Source: a virus
Strand: one strand, 5' to 3'
Virus record (IMG/VR): IMGVR_UViG_3300017963_000681
Span: 1-26,635 of that record
Length of the DNA: 26,635 bases
Position 1 is the first letter of the stretch, and the number at the start of each line of letters is the position of its first letter. Positions 20,679 to 26,635 of the stretch are shown here, piece after piece. Position numbers and translations under genes: made by a program. The notes beneath the pieces were generated by a model. The model was not told the DNA's origin, searched no databases, and saw nothing but the letters and a program-made list of their open reading frames with translations.

Positions 20679-21535
20679 CAGCTCACCACCGTTGGCTCGT
20701 GTTCCATTTTCGTCTCGCCCGTCTCGTATACCTCACGCACGCAGTATATCGTGCCATCTCTGCCAATATCGTATTCGATCCAGCCCAAGTCCTTGGCGGG
20801 GTAAATCCGCATCTCAGCGTAGTTGGTGCCGGGCTTGTCGTCGGGGTACGTCATGAACATGCTGGGTGCGGCATAGTACCAGTTCGGCCGCACTATTACC
20901 GGGCGCCGCTTCACCTTGTCGTCATCGTCTACCGTCAGCCGTTCCTCGAGACACGGCGGGGTAACTATGCTGGTGTGCATATGCCCCATGCCGCAAATGT
21001 CGGCGTGAAACGGCTTGAGGATATCCCGCAGTTTGACTTGCCGGTTGGCCGTCTTTCGCTCTGGCTCGCCTGTGCGGTATTGAGCCGTACCCGTGCCGTG
21101 GCAGAAGAATCCCACGCACTCACCCTCCGGTGCCTGGAACCGGATAAAGCACGTGGCCGTGAGATACGGCACGCCGGCACACATCGCTATATACTCGCCA
21201 ACATCCCCAATTTCCTTTGATGGCGTGTAGTCGTGGTTGCCCAGGATGTAGCCGATACAGGTTTTACGTGCGCTTTCAATCGTGCCAGCCGTCCACTTGA
21301 TGGCGTCCAGGAGTGGTTCCTTGTGTTCATCGATAGCAAACCGCTTATCGCCAGCCAGCACGCCTTCAACGCCGTCGCCATGATGTTTCCAGGGGTGTTT
21401 TTTTGCGCGCTCAATGAACCGCATCACCCCCTCAATGTGCATTGCTGGGTTGGCGCGGTGCCAGCAGCTTGTTGCCAGTACCGTAACCCACTTCGCCGCC
21501 TTTGTAAACGGGAGGTTATATTCCATTACACGCAT
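20678..21535 (-). CDS. Calcineurin-like metallophosphoesterase with altered ligands
   Basis: I choose the ATG at 21535, with AGGAG six bases upstream; the open frame extends 60 codons further through the zinc-ribbon gene but without a site. The 285-residue product has GNHD (99-102), CHG (145-147) and GHMH (184-187), the second half of the calcineurin-like metal site. The first motif, normally D-x-H, reads SCWH (23-26), and the GDxxD motif reads AGDKRF (61-66), so two metal-binding acids seem replaced. It may still bind metal, or be a binding rather than catalytic protein. It lies in the replication/accessory border. Confidence 0.75.
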   Translation of the reverse strand: MRVMEYNLPFTKAAKWVTVLATSCWHRANPAMHIEGVMRFIERAKKHPWKHHGDGVEGVLAGDKRFAIDEHKEPLLDAIKWTAGTIESARKTCIGYILGNHDYTPSKEIGDVGEYIAMCAGVPYLTATCFIRFQAPEGECVGFFCHGTGTAQYRTGEPERKTANRQVKLRDILKPFHADICGMGHMHTSIVTPPCLEERLTVDDDDKVKRRPVIVRPNWYYAAPSMFMTYPDDKPGTNYAEMRIYPAKDLGWIEYDIGRDGTIYCVREVYETGETKMEHEPTVVS

Positions 21536-21927
21536 GTTCTGCTCCTTGTTCGCATGTTCATTTTCAGCACCAGGCACGTTGAACACTGGCGCCCTCCTGT
21601 CAATGCTGTAAGCTCGTCCAGTGGCCGGAGGCAGGTGGTGCACCGCCCCTCCTCGCGGGCTGATGCCACGGCGTTGTTCTTCCACACAATGAGCTCTGCT
21701 GTGCACTTGGCGCATCTGGTGCGCTCAGGGATTACGGGGTGCGAGCCGCACGAGTTGCACATTCCCGGCACTGCACGCCGACGCCGCTTGGCACTGTTGA
21801 TGCCGTCGCAACACCGCTGGCAGAGGACCGATCCCGCACGGGCTGGCTCTTTCAGGCAGCTCGAGCAGAACCCAGCCGCCCGCTTTTTGGCCCTGTGTTC
21901 CCTCATCTGTTGTGGTGTGAATGGCAT
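21526..21927 (-). CDS. Triple zinc-ribbon protein
   Basis: A 133-residue protein with three CxxC...CxxC modules: CSSCLKEPARAGSVLCQRC, CNSCGSHPVIPERTRCAKC and CTTCLRPLDELTALTGGRQC followed by STC. The N-terminus is basic (REHRAKKRAAG), as is the linker KRRRRAVPG, which suggests nucleic acid binding. The C-terminus overlaps the phosphoesterase start by ten bases. No nuclease motif is seen. No ribosome site precedes its ATG in the 88-base gap upstream, so the start is less certain. Confidence 0.7.
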   Translation of the reverse strand: MPFTPQQMREHRAKKRAAGFCSSCLKEPARAGSVLCQRCCDGINSAKRRRRAVPGMCNSCGSHPVIPERTRCAKCTAELIVWKNNAVASAREEGRCTTCLRPLDELTALTGGRQCSTCLVLKMNMRTRSRTCV

Positions 21928-22015
21928 AGCTTATTGCGGACAGCCAGGGCGGCGGCGCGTTGCTCCGCTTAAATTCATTGTGTCGCTTGCTGCCGACTCG
22001 CCCCAGCTTTGTCCG

Positions 22016-22402
22016 TTAGTTTTCATCTTGCGCAGGGGTGTCCCCCTCCCATATCTCTCGCTCCAGCTCGTCAACCCTGGCCGCCTTCTCCACCAGCGCC
22101 ATCCAGTCGTTGACGTCCAGTATGACGTAGGTGTCCTCGTTGTTGCGGGTGAACGCCACCAGCCACTTCTTGCGGCCGGGGCAGTCCCGCTTCGCCTGCT
22201 CGATTGCCTTGTAGAAATTCAGGCGTTCCTGGTTTTTGCATTCAAAGTGCCACTCGGCCAGCGGTCCCGTCAAGTCCAGTACATCGCCCTTGATGCTCAG
22301 GCCGCCGCTGTTCGGGGTGCGCCGCACGTTGGTGCCGAAGTAGCGGTTCAGCATCTTGCAGAAGTCGCGCTCGAATCGTTTGCCTTTTGCTTGGGAGTTC
22401 AT
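22016..22402 (-). CDS. PDDEXK Holliday-junction-resolvase-like nuclease
   Basis: The start at 22402 is fixed by an ATGA overlap and GGAG five bases upstream. The 128-residue product reads MNSQAKGKRFERDFCKMLNR, then GGLSIKGDVLDL (Asp40) and WHFECKNQE (Glu54-x-Lys56), giving the E...D...ExK catalytic set of PDDEXK enzymes. A helix and a closing YVILDVNDWMALVEKA complete the fold. It would cut branched DNA during recombination or before packaging. The fit to phage resolvase-like nucleases is good, though exact branch specificity cannot be read. Confidence 0.78.
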   Translation of the reverse strand: MNSQAKGKRFERDFCKMLNRYFGTNVRRTPNSGGLSIKGDVLDLTGPLAEWHFECKNQERLNFYKAIEQAKRDCPGRKKWLVAFTRNNEDTYVILDVNDWMALVEKAARVDELEREIWEGDTPAQDEN

Positions 22403-22755
22403 GCTGGCTCCATTGTCAGCACAAACGCTTCTGCTCTTTGCTCTGCGGTTGCTGTTATCAGCGCAAAATCCCTTATGTCGTCGGGTGCTTCCCATACATC
22501 CAAAACCGTTTGTAAGTTGCGCTTGTACCTGAAGCGCAATATCGGCCGGTCTAGTGCCTTTTCGGCCTCTGCTGTGTAGTTAAGATTACTAAGGTAGCAC
22601 GGCTTATGGTCGCCGTGAATTGGACACCAATACACCACCCCGTTCAGTTGCAGCTCCGGGTTAGGGTCCGTGCAATCACAGGTAAGCCCGCGCAATTCCG
22701 CTACCTTTACCCGCTTTTCTTCGTCTGTCAGCTTGGCGTATTTTTCGCGTGTCAT
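22399..22755 (-). CDS. Phage ABA-sandwich-type hypothetical protein
   Basis: The ATG at 22755 has GGAGG seven bases upstream and overlaps the previous stop (ATGA). The 118-residue product starts MTREKYAKLTDEEKRVKVAEL, contains CDCTDPNPELQLNG, PIHGDHKPCYLSNLNYTAEAEKAL, and closes with LITATAEQRAEAFVLTMEP. Opening and closing phrases match the phage ABA-sandwich family, small proteins of unknown function common near replication genes. Three cysteines and a histidine in the middle may bind metal. Confidence 0.65.
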   Translation of the reverse strand: MTREKYAKLTDEEKRVKVAELRGLTCDCTDPNPELQLNGVVYWCPIHGDHKPCYLSNLNYTAEAEKALDRPILRFRYKRNLQTVLDVWEAPDDIRDFALITATAEQRAEAFVLTMEPA

Positions 22756-22883
22756 TCCCTCTCCTCCAGCGCCTTCACGCGCTCTTCCATGTCCGTTATC
22801 AACCCGCACAGCCACCGGACCACCGGGCCAATGCCGCGGGTGTAGGCCAGTGAAACGTAGTATTCAATCGTTTGCTGGTTCAT
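22752..22883 (-). CDS. Small hypothetical protein
   Basis: A 43-codon ORF from 22883 to 22752, overlapping the genes on both sides by four bases (ATGA at each end). The product is MNQQTIEYYVSLAYTRGIG followed by a charged C-terminal helix VKALEERE. The double overlap makes it a likely coupled gene; function unknown. Confidence 0.58.
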   Translation of the reverse strand: MNQQTIEYYVSLAYTRGIGPVVRWLCGLITDMEERVKALEERE

Positions 22884-23167
22884 GATGTCACCACCCCCCT
22901 GATATAGTACCTAAAAAGGTGCGTATCACCCCATCGTATTACCACTATCTCGCTGCTGGTAATCTCTGGCAGAAATCTGCATAGCATCTCGTGCACATAT
23001 TCCGCAAGCTTCTGTTGTTTGCTGGTGCGAACACAATGACCAAGCACTACCTCAAGCGCCAATTCTTTACCGGCAGGGACTGCACGAAGGCCTTTTGTGA
23101 TATCTAATGCGGCCCAGTACGCAATGTCGCTGGCCTGGTTCTCGTCTCTGATAGCAAACTCGTTCAT
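22880..23167 (-). CDS. Hypothetical protein between helicase and small genes
   Basis: A 95-residue protein, ATG at 23167 in an ATGA overlap with the helicase stop. It begins MNEFAIRDENQASDIAYWAALD and has helices followed by strands (SSEIVVIRWGDTHLFRYYIRG). No catalytic motif or export signal is visible. As a small gene tied to the helicase it may be a replication accessory factor. Confidence 0.65.
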   Translation of the reverse strand: MNEFAIRDENQASDIAYWAALDITKGLRAVPAGKELALEVVLGHCVRTSKQQKLAEYVHEMLCRFLPEITSSEIVVIRWGDTHLFRYYIRGVVTS

Positions 23168-24033
23168 TCAACCCCTCTCGCCATCTCCGTTATGGTCATC
23201 CGCGCACCGTCAAAGTTGCACGTCACCACCTTGCCGCCCTCGCCCTTGGTGTTCTTCAGTACCTTGACGTACAGCTTCCGCTTGTCGTCATCGTCACGCC
23301 ACAGCCCCAGCAGGAGCCCCGCGCTATTCTCGATGCTCCCGCTGTCCTTCGCGCTGTGCAGGAACACCTCCCCGCCCTCGTCGTCGTCCTGCCCGCGGTG
23401 GATCTGCGACGCGCATATCATGATGGTGTTCGTGTTCTTGGCCGTCCGCTTGAGCTCTTCTGCCGCCCTGCTCACGCGCTCGTACCGCTTAGCACCCTTG
23501 CTTTCCATCAGGCCGATGTAGTCCACGATAACCACCGCCGGCTGGTGCCCCAGCTTTTCCGGGTAATGCTTCATAATCAGCGATTCCAGCGCGTACTCGT
23601 CCAGCCGGGAGTGATCGCAAACTGCGACATGCCCCAGCTTGCTGATGATGTCCTTGACGTATTCCTCTGCCTCGAGCCGCACGTATGCCGGCCGCATCTT
23701 GTACTGGCGTTCCACGTCACGGCACTGGGCACCCAATGCCATTGCGGCGAACCGCTCAAAGCACAGTGTGCCCGGCAGCTCCAGCTCGCACATCAGTGTG
23801 GGAAGCGGGTTGGCGTACATGGCTATATTCTGAAGGCAACTCGTTTTGCCCGTTCCTGTATCGCCAAGGATAAACGCCAGCTCGCCCGGCACCAGCGGCC
23901 GCACCGCATCCCGGCCGATGCCCAGCGACGGCAGCCACTTCGACAAGTCCAGCGATACCGGATGCTCCGCGTTGACGAATTCCGTGTATTCAAAGTCCAG
24001 GTCGTACATCGTTTTGATGGTGAGTTCGGTCAT
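23164..24033 (-). CDS. RecA/DnaB-fold replicative helicase-type ATPase
   Basis: A 289-residue ATPase with Walker A GDTGTGKTS (57-65), Walker B VVIVDYIGLM (167-176) and a SQIHRG motif (209-214) like the DnaB motif after Walker B. It also has NTKGEGGKV near the C-terminus, similar to the DnaB arginine-rich end. It lacks the N-terminal domain of full DnaB, so it is a C-domain-only version. It would unwind DNA at the phage origin with the DUF1376 protein, whose gene it overlaps by four bases. Confidence 0.83.
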   Translation of the reverse strand: MTELTIKTMYDLDFEYTEFVNAEHPVSLDLSKWLPSLGIGRDAVRPLVPGELAFILGDTGTGKTSCLQNIAMYANPLPTLMCELELPGTLCFERFAAMALGAQCRDVERQYKMRPAYVRLEAEEYVKDIISKLGHVAVCDHSRLDEYALESLIMKHYPEKLGHQPAVVIVDYIGLMESKGAKRYERVSRAAEELKRTAKNTNTIMICASQIHRGQDDDEGGEVFLHSAKDSGSIENSAGLLLGLWRDDDDKRKLYVKVLKNTKGEGGKVVTCNFDGARMTITEMARGVE

Positions 24034-24794
24034 ACGTTAGGCCCTCGGTTCTTTTTGGGCCTGTAGTTCGCGGCCCTGTCAAGCTCTGTAACCCAGTTAT
24101 TCAAGAGCGTGTCCAGTGAACGGCGGCGGTAATCATCCTTGCGCGAGATGTTGGTGGTGTAGTATTTCTCCATAACCGCCAGCTCTTCTTCTGGTATGTC
24201 GCCAATAATGTCAAGCGCTTCTTTCTCGTACAGCGTCCAGCGAGTAGTTGGCTTTCGATGAAACCACTTTCCGATACGCACCATCAAGTCGGAGTTTTCC
24301 TTGACTCGGTGCCGTCTCTTTTCCGTTTCTGACATACGGGGGGTAGGGGGGTTCTTTAGAGATGAAGATAGAGAAGAAGATGAAAGCCTTTCGTTTAGGT
24401 TTTCTCTAGGTTTCCCAAAAAGAACCTTTTGGTTTTTGCTCCCAACTGGACGGCCACCTTTCTTGCCGTTCTCCGCAAGCCTTTCCCTACGCAATCGCTG
24501 TTTTTCTCGCTCCTTCCAGAGCCCCTTGCTAAATAACCTATTGGTTTCTGTTAGCACTAAAAGAGGGTCATGTTTTTGCATGATTTCGCTTTTGGCACGT
24601 TTCCAGTCATCTAAGTTTGCACGAAGTTCGGATGCGATGTATTCGTCGTCGTTGGGGATTGAACACGAGTCCTGGAATTTCAACCAGACGATATCGAGCA
24701 GTTCTTTGTAGATGCCCTTAGCCGCCCACGTCAGCCGCATTGTGTCGCTTCGCCACTTGTCAGGATACCATTGATAGGCGGGAGATTTATTCAC
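24030..24794 (-). CDS. DUF1376 (YdaU-like) replication protein, GTG start
   Basis: A 254-residue protein; the GTG at 24794 has GGAGG seven bases upstream. The N-terminal 90 residues are DUF1376: PAYQWYPDKWRSDTMRLTWAA, GIYKELLDIVW and SIPNDDEYIASEL. Then a Lys/Arg-rich KKGGRPVGSKNQK and a Ser-rich linker precede a C-terminal helical domain. DUF1376 proteins lie in phage replication modules, probably as initiators or helicase-loading factors. It is preceded by a promoter and branched terminator in its own leader, and overlaps a possible leader ORF by four bases. Confidence 0.82.
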   Translation of the reverse strand: MNKSPAYQWYPDKWRSDTMRLTWAAKGIYKELLDIVWLKFQDSCSIPNDDEYIASELRANLDDWKRAKSEIMQKHDPLLVLTETNRLFSKGLWKEREKQRLRRERLAENGKKGGRPVGSKNQKVLFGKPRENLNERLSSSSLSSSLKNPPTPRMSETEKRRHRVKENSDLMVRIGKWFHRKPTTRWTLYEKEALDIIGDIPEEELAVMEKYYTTNISRKDDYRRRSLDTLLNNWVTELDRAANYRPKKNRGPNV

Positions 24795-24922
24795 CGCTCA
24801 CCCTCCATGCCTGACCTCAAAGGCAAAAAAGAAGCCCCCGCCGGTGATGAAGCCGGAACACTCAAGGAGTGTGGACGGGGGCTGTTGTTTCGTTCTCGTG
24901 ATTGTGTCCCAAGCTTCATCAT
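24791..24922 (-). CDS. Possible leaderless 43-codon leader ORF
   Basis: An ORF from the ATG at 24922 (a second ATG follows directly) to a TGA overlapping the DUF1376 GTG start as GTGA. The promoter at 24928-24956 would start transcription at about this ATG, so the message would be leaderless. It reads through the whole branched terminator. The product (MMKLGTQSRERNNSPRPHSL...) is low-complexity and its composition is dictated by the hairpin, so it may be regulatory or chance. Confidence 0.35.
   Translation of the reverse strand: MMKLGTQSRERNNSPRPHSLSVPASSPAGASFLPLRSGMEGER
24825..24883 (-). terminator. Branched intrinsic terminator / attenuator in the replication leader
   Basis: AGCCCCCG (24833-24840) pairs with CGGGGGCT (24876-24883). 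Inside are two small arms, CCGG-8-CCGG (24841-24856) and ACACTC-3-GAGTGT (24858-24872), giving a three-way junction. On the minus strand the closing stem is followed by TTCTTTTTT (24825-24832). It is downstream of a promoter and upstream of the DUF1376 gene, so it would attenuate that gene, and would also end transcripts from the methyltransferase operon. Confidence 0.78.
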
Positions 24923-24927
24923 GCTCA

Positions 24928-24956
24928 ATTGTCTCACGCCCGTGGGCGGCTGTCAA
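24928..24956 (-). promoter_or_regulatory. Promoter for the replication block
   Basis: On the minus strand TTGACA (24956-24951) and GACAAT (24933-24928) are separated by exactly 17 bases, with TGA before the -10. This is the same pattern as the two other promoters in the window. A CGCCCACGGGCG dyad lies in the spacer. Confidence 0.75.
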
Positions 24957-24964
24957 CATCTTTT

Positions 24965-25621
24965 TCACAGCGGCAGAACCTCCTGCGCTAGGCGCCGGGC
25001 TGCGATCTCGCAATACTTCTCCTCGATCTCAATCCCGATTGCCTTCCGCTGTAGGTCTTTGGCGGCGCGGAGCGTGGTGCCAGAGCCCATGAAGGGGTCG
25101 AGGATGGTGTTCGCAACCCCCTTTTTGTCGGCCTGCACTATACACCACCGCATCAATTCTACTGGCTTCTGTGTTGGATGGACAGCACGCTGTCCTCTTT
25201 CACTGTCCTTGAATGCGCCACACCATTGATGGTCATATATCCGCAATGTGGATTGAAAATTATTCCATGCGCATTCTCCATCTGCATATCCATTATCGCC
25301 AGTTTTCTTGTTCCATATCATTGGGCCGCGACACTCTCCAAGCGATGCGGCCATGTAGTTGCCGCCCCAAACAACCCACATCGTTCCTGCGTGGATAACA
25401 TCCAAAAGCGTTTGCGTGTCTGGTCTTTTGTCCCACTGTGAAGCACTTTTATCTATGCTGTATATCGTATCTTTACCAAACATCTTGCCATCATCAACCC
25501 TCTTGAATATCCCATACGGCGGATCTGTCAGCACCAAGTCCACCCTGTCCAACGTCGGCAGGATTTCACGGCAGTCACCGTGGAAAATGGTTGCATAGTC
25601 GTCTTGGTAGTAGGGTGTCAT
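24965..25621 (-). CDS. Site-specific DNA methyltransferase (N6-adenine or N4-cytosine)
   Basis: A 218-residue enzyme with the catalytic DPPYG (33-37) near the N-terminus and DPFMGSGTT (175-183), the SAM-binding motif, near the C-terminus; this order defines the beta class of the N6/N4 methyltransferase family. GIEIEEKYCEIAARRL follows, the usual SAM-pocket helix. It modifies adenine N6 or cytosine N4 in an unknown target, probably to protect phage DNA. The start overlaps the SSB-like gene's stop as TGATG. No cognate nuclease is beside it, so it looks like an orphan methylase. Confidence 0.88.
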   Translation of the reverse strand: MTPYYQDDYATIFHGDCREILPTLDRVDLVLTDPPYGIFKRVDDGKMFGKDTIYSIDKSASQWDKRPDTQTLLDVIHAGTMWVVWGGNYMAASLGECRGPMIWNKKTGDNGYADGECAWNNFQSTLRIYDHQWCGAFKDSERGQRAVHPTQKPVELMRWCIVQADKKGVANTILDPFMGSGTTLRAAKDLQRKAIGIEIEEKYCEIAARRLAQEVLPL

Positions 25622-25881
25622 CAGAACGGCAACCCCTCATCCCCGCCACCCTGCGCCGCCTCTCCCTCGCCCCGCCTCCGCAGCACTTTCCCGTTCCCCA
25701 AAATGGCACCCTTCTCGCCAGCGTCCCTGCGCTCCTTGCTCAACCCCTGCACCACCATGAAGTCGTTGCCGTACTGGCTGTCCGGCGTCTCAATCAGCAC
25801 GATGTCGAGGTACGTGCCTTTCTTGCCCTCGTACAGTGCGCCTTTGTCTATTTTGGATACGTCTATGCTTGCTGTTATCAT
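25621..25881 (-). CDS. SSB-like OB-fold protein
   Basis: The ATG at 25881 overlaps the preceding stop (ATGA) and has GGAG about nine bases upstream; a longer reading adds a basic stretch without support. The 86-residue product reads ITASIDVSKIDKGALYEGKKG, TYLDIVLIETPD, QYGNDFMVVQGLSKERRDAG and LGNGKVLRRRG, a pattern seen in small phage single-strand-binding-like proteins. The ending GGGDEGLPF matches the acidic SSB tail with terminal Pro-Phe. It probably coats single-stranded DNA for the nearby exonuclease and replication genes. Confidence 0.7.
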   Translation of the reverse strand: MITASIDVSKIDKGALYEGKKGTYLDIVLIETPDSQYGNDFMVVQGLSKERRDAGEKGAILGNGKVLRRRGEGEAAQGGGDEGLPF

Positions 25882-26090
25882 TCGTTGTTCTCCTCGTTTC
25901 CTGTCGGCGTGTATTCTCCACACGAACCACAGCTATTCATACAAATATGCTTGAAATCACAACAGCCAAAGCTTGTGCCGTGACTGCGTTGTGCCGTGTT
26001 GTGGGCGCAGTCAATTGCCATACAGCGCACTTGGCAGAGTATATTCAGCCCAGACACATCTACTGTGATCTTCATGTTTGTCCTTGCCAT
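25878..26090 (-). CDS. Small Cys-rich hypothetical protein
   Basis: A 70-residue protein, ATG at 26090 with GAGGA seven bases upstream. Nine cysteines are spread through it (LCQVRCMAIDCAHN, FGCCDFKHICMNSCGSCGEY), suggesting one or two zinc sites. N-terminal VDVSGLNILCQVRC suggests a small strand-rich fold. It is coupled by ATGA to the SSB-like gene, so it may be a recombination accessory. Confidence 0.55.
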   Translation of the reverse strand: MARTNMKITVDVSGLNILCQVRCMAIDCAHNTAQRSHGTSFGCCDFKHICMNSCGSCGEYTPTGNEENNE

Positions 26091-26102
26091 CTCTCGTCCT
26101 CC

Positions 26103-26635
26103 TCAGAAGGGCATATCATCCCCGCTGATATCATCCAACGGCACCGGCTCACGCTCCGGTATGCCGTACTGTTCCCGCACCTTTGCCTCCAGCGCATCCA
26201 GCTCGTCACAGAACGCCGGGACGTGCTCGGCAAGTGATCCGATTACCGCAGCATTCGGCTCAACGCGCACCCTTACGCTCGGCACATCCCGCGCATCTGA
26301 ATACATAACGAAGTCCCACCAGTCCCGCCCTGTAATCCACAAGCACGCCTGTATCTGCACCATCCAGTGCGCAGGCACACCGCCAGCCACGAGGTGCTTC
26401 AGGTGGTTGGTGAGGGTAGGCACCTTGATTTCAAGGCCGCCATCGTCGCCACAGAGGCCGTCAGGGCTGCATCCTGCCCGCCCGTCGTCTGAGTACACAA
26501 AGCCCACCTGCTTGACGGCGGTGCCGGTGTGCATCTCGTACCACGCCCGCGCCTCTGGCTCCAGGTCCACGCCCCTCTGCATGGCCGCAGACACGAAATG
26601 CTCTGTGGCCCTGCGGGTGATACGTTCGCCCAGCA
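26103..26635 (-). CDS. YqaJ-type viral recombinase / lambda-exonuclease family, cut by the right edge
   Basis: The frame is open to the right edge, so the N-terminus is missing; visible sequence begins LGERITRRATEHFVSAAMQRG. It then shows the YqaJ pattern: GVDLEPEARAWYEMHTG, GCSPDGL, GGLEIKVP (the catalytic E-x-K), VPAHWMVQIQACLWITGRDWWDFVMY. These are core motifs of PD-(D/E)XK exonucleases that produce single-stranded ends for recombination. The C-terminus LDDISGDDMPF ends in an acidic Pro-Phe tip like that of SSB. An SSB-like gene lies two genes away. Confidence 0.82.
   Translation of the reverse strand, partial: LGERITRRATEHFVSAAMQRGVDLEPEARAWYEMHTGTAVKQVGFVYSDDGRAGCSPDGLCGDDGGLEIKVPTLTNHLKHLVAGGVPAHWMVQIQACLWITGRDWWDFVMYSDARDVPSVRVRVEPNAAVIGSLAEHVPAFCDELDALEAKVREQYGIPEREPVPLDDISGDDMPF

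Noticed and set aside
21233-22579. Plus-strand open frame of about 450 codons
   Set aside because: It is antisense across four genes, including the phosphoesterase and the resolvase-like nuclease, whose motifs are clear on the minus strand. It has no phage-like motif.
1-26635. CRISPR arrays, insertion sequences and integrase attachment sites
   Set aside because: No regularly spaced direct repeats of CRISPR type, no transposase and no integrase were seen, so none can be supported.

Overview
The window looks like an internal piece of a tailed double-stranded DNA phage (Caudoviricetes) or prophage. Every convincing gene lies on the minus strand, so transcription runs from high to low coordinates. 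Genes are packed with 1-8 base overlaps (ATGA, GTGA, TAATG, TGATG), in the usual order of replication, then small accessory genes, packaging, head and tail. No integrase, repressor, tRNA or endolysin is visible, so lifestyle cannot be decided. The host is not identifiable. Several proteins carry Sec-type signal peptides, which suits a diderm (Gram-negative-type) host. The Thr/Asn-rich secreted proteins recall the Verrucomicrobiota-Lentisphaerota-Kiritimatiellota group, but that is only an impression.

Layout in transcription order. Replication and recombination (26635-22016): a YqaJ/lambda-type exonuclease running off the right edge, a Cys-rich small protein, an SSB-like protein, a DNA methyltransferase, then a promoter and attenuator-like leader, a DUF1376 replication protein, a RecA/DnaB-fold helicase, small proteins and a PDDEXK resolvase-like nuclease. 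Accessory and membrane genes (21927-16770): a multi-zinc-ribbon protein, a metallophosphoesterase with altered metal ligands, a MazG-like short protein, small membrane proteins, an SPFH/band-7 protein, a secreted coiled-coil protein, a Lar-like zinc protein, a DUF551 protein and a two-helix membrane protein. Packaging (16733-14079): small terminase (DUF5681 motif), large terminase, two zinc-ribbon proteins and two small unknowns. A gap of about 700 bases (14078-13383) has no convincing gene but holds a multibranched inverted-repeat element, a repeat array and a promoter. Head genes (13382-5697): portal, decoration-like protein, scaffold, two secreted fibre/decoration-like proteins, major capsid protein, head-tail adaptor, head morphogenesis protein, another secreted protein and a neck protein. 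Tail genes (5697-1): tail terminator candidate, major tail protein, assembly chaperone candidate, a short tape measure, two unknowns and a large membrane-anchored protein cut by the left edge.

Four observations stand out. (1) Four proteins with N-terminal Sec signal peptides are interleaved with cytoplasmically assembled head genes, in the positions and with the sequence style of decoration or fibre proteins; a fifth secreted protein lies in the accessory region and a membrane-anchored one at the tail end. (2) Three promoters share TTGACA-N17-GACA(A/C)T with an extended -10 TGA; they head the replication, packaging and structural blocks, and each has its own extra architecture. (3) The leader of the replication block has a branched intrinsic terminator crossed by a leaderless 43-codon ORF that ends in a GTGA overlap with the next gene. 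(4) A 136-base element with terminal inverted repeats and internal hairpins sits between the terminase and portal blocks. All identifications come from reading motifs and context; no database search was possible.
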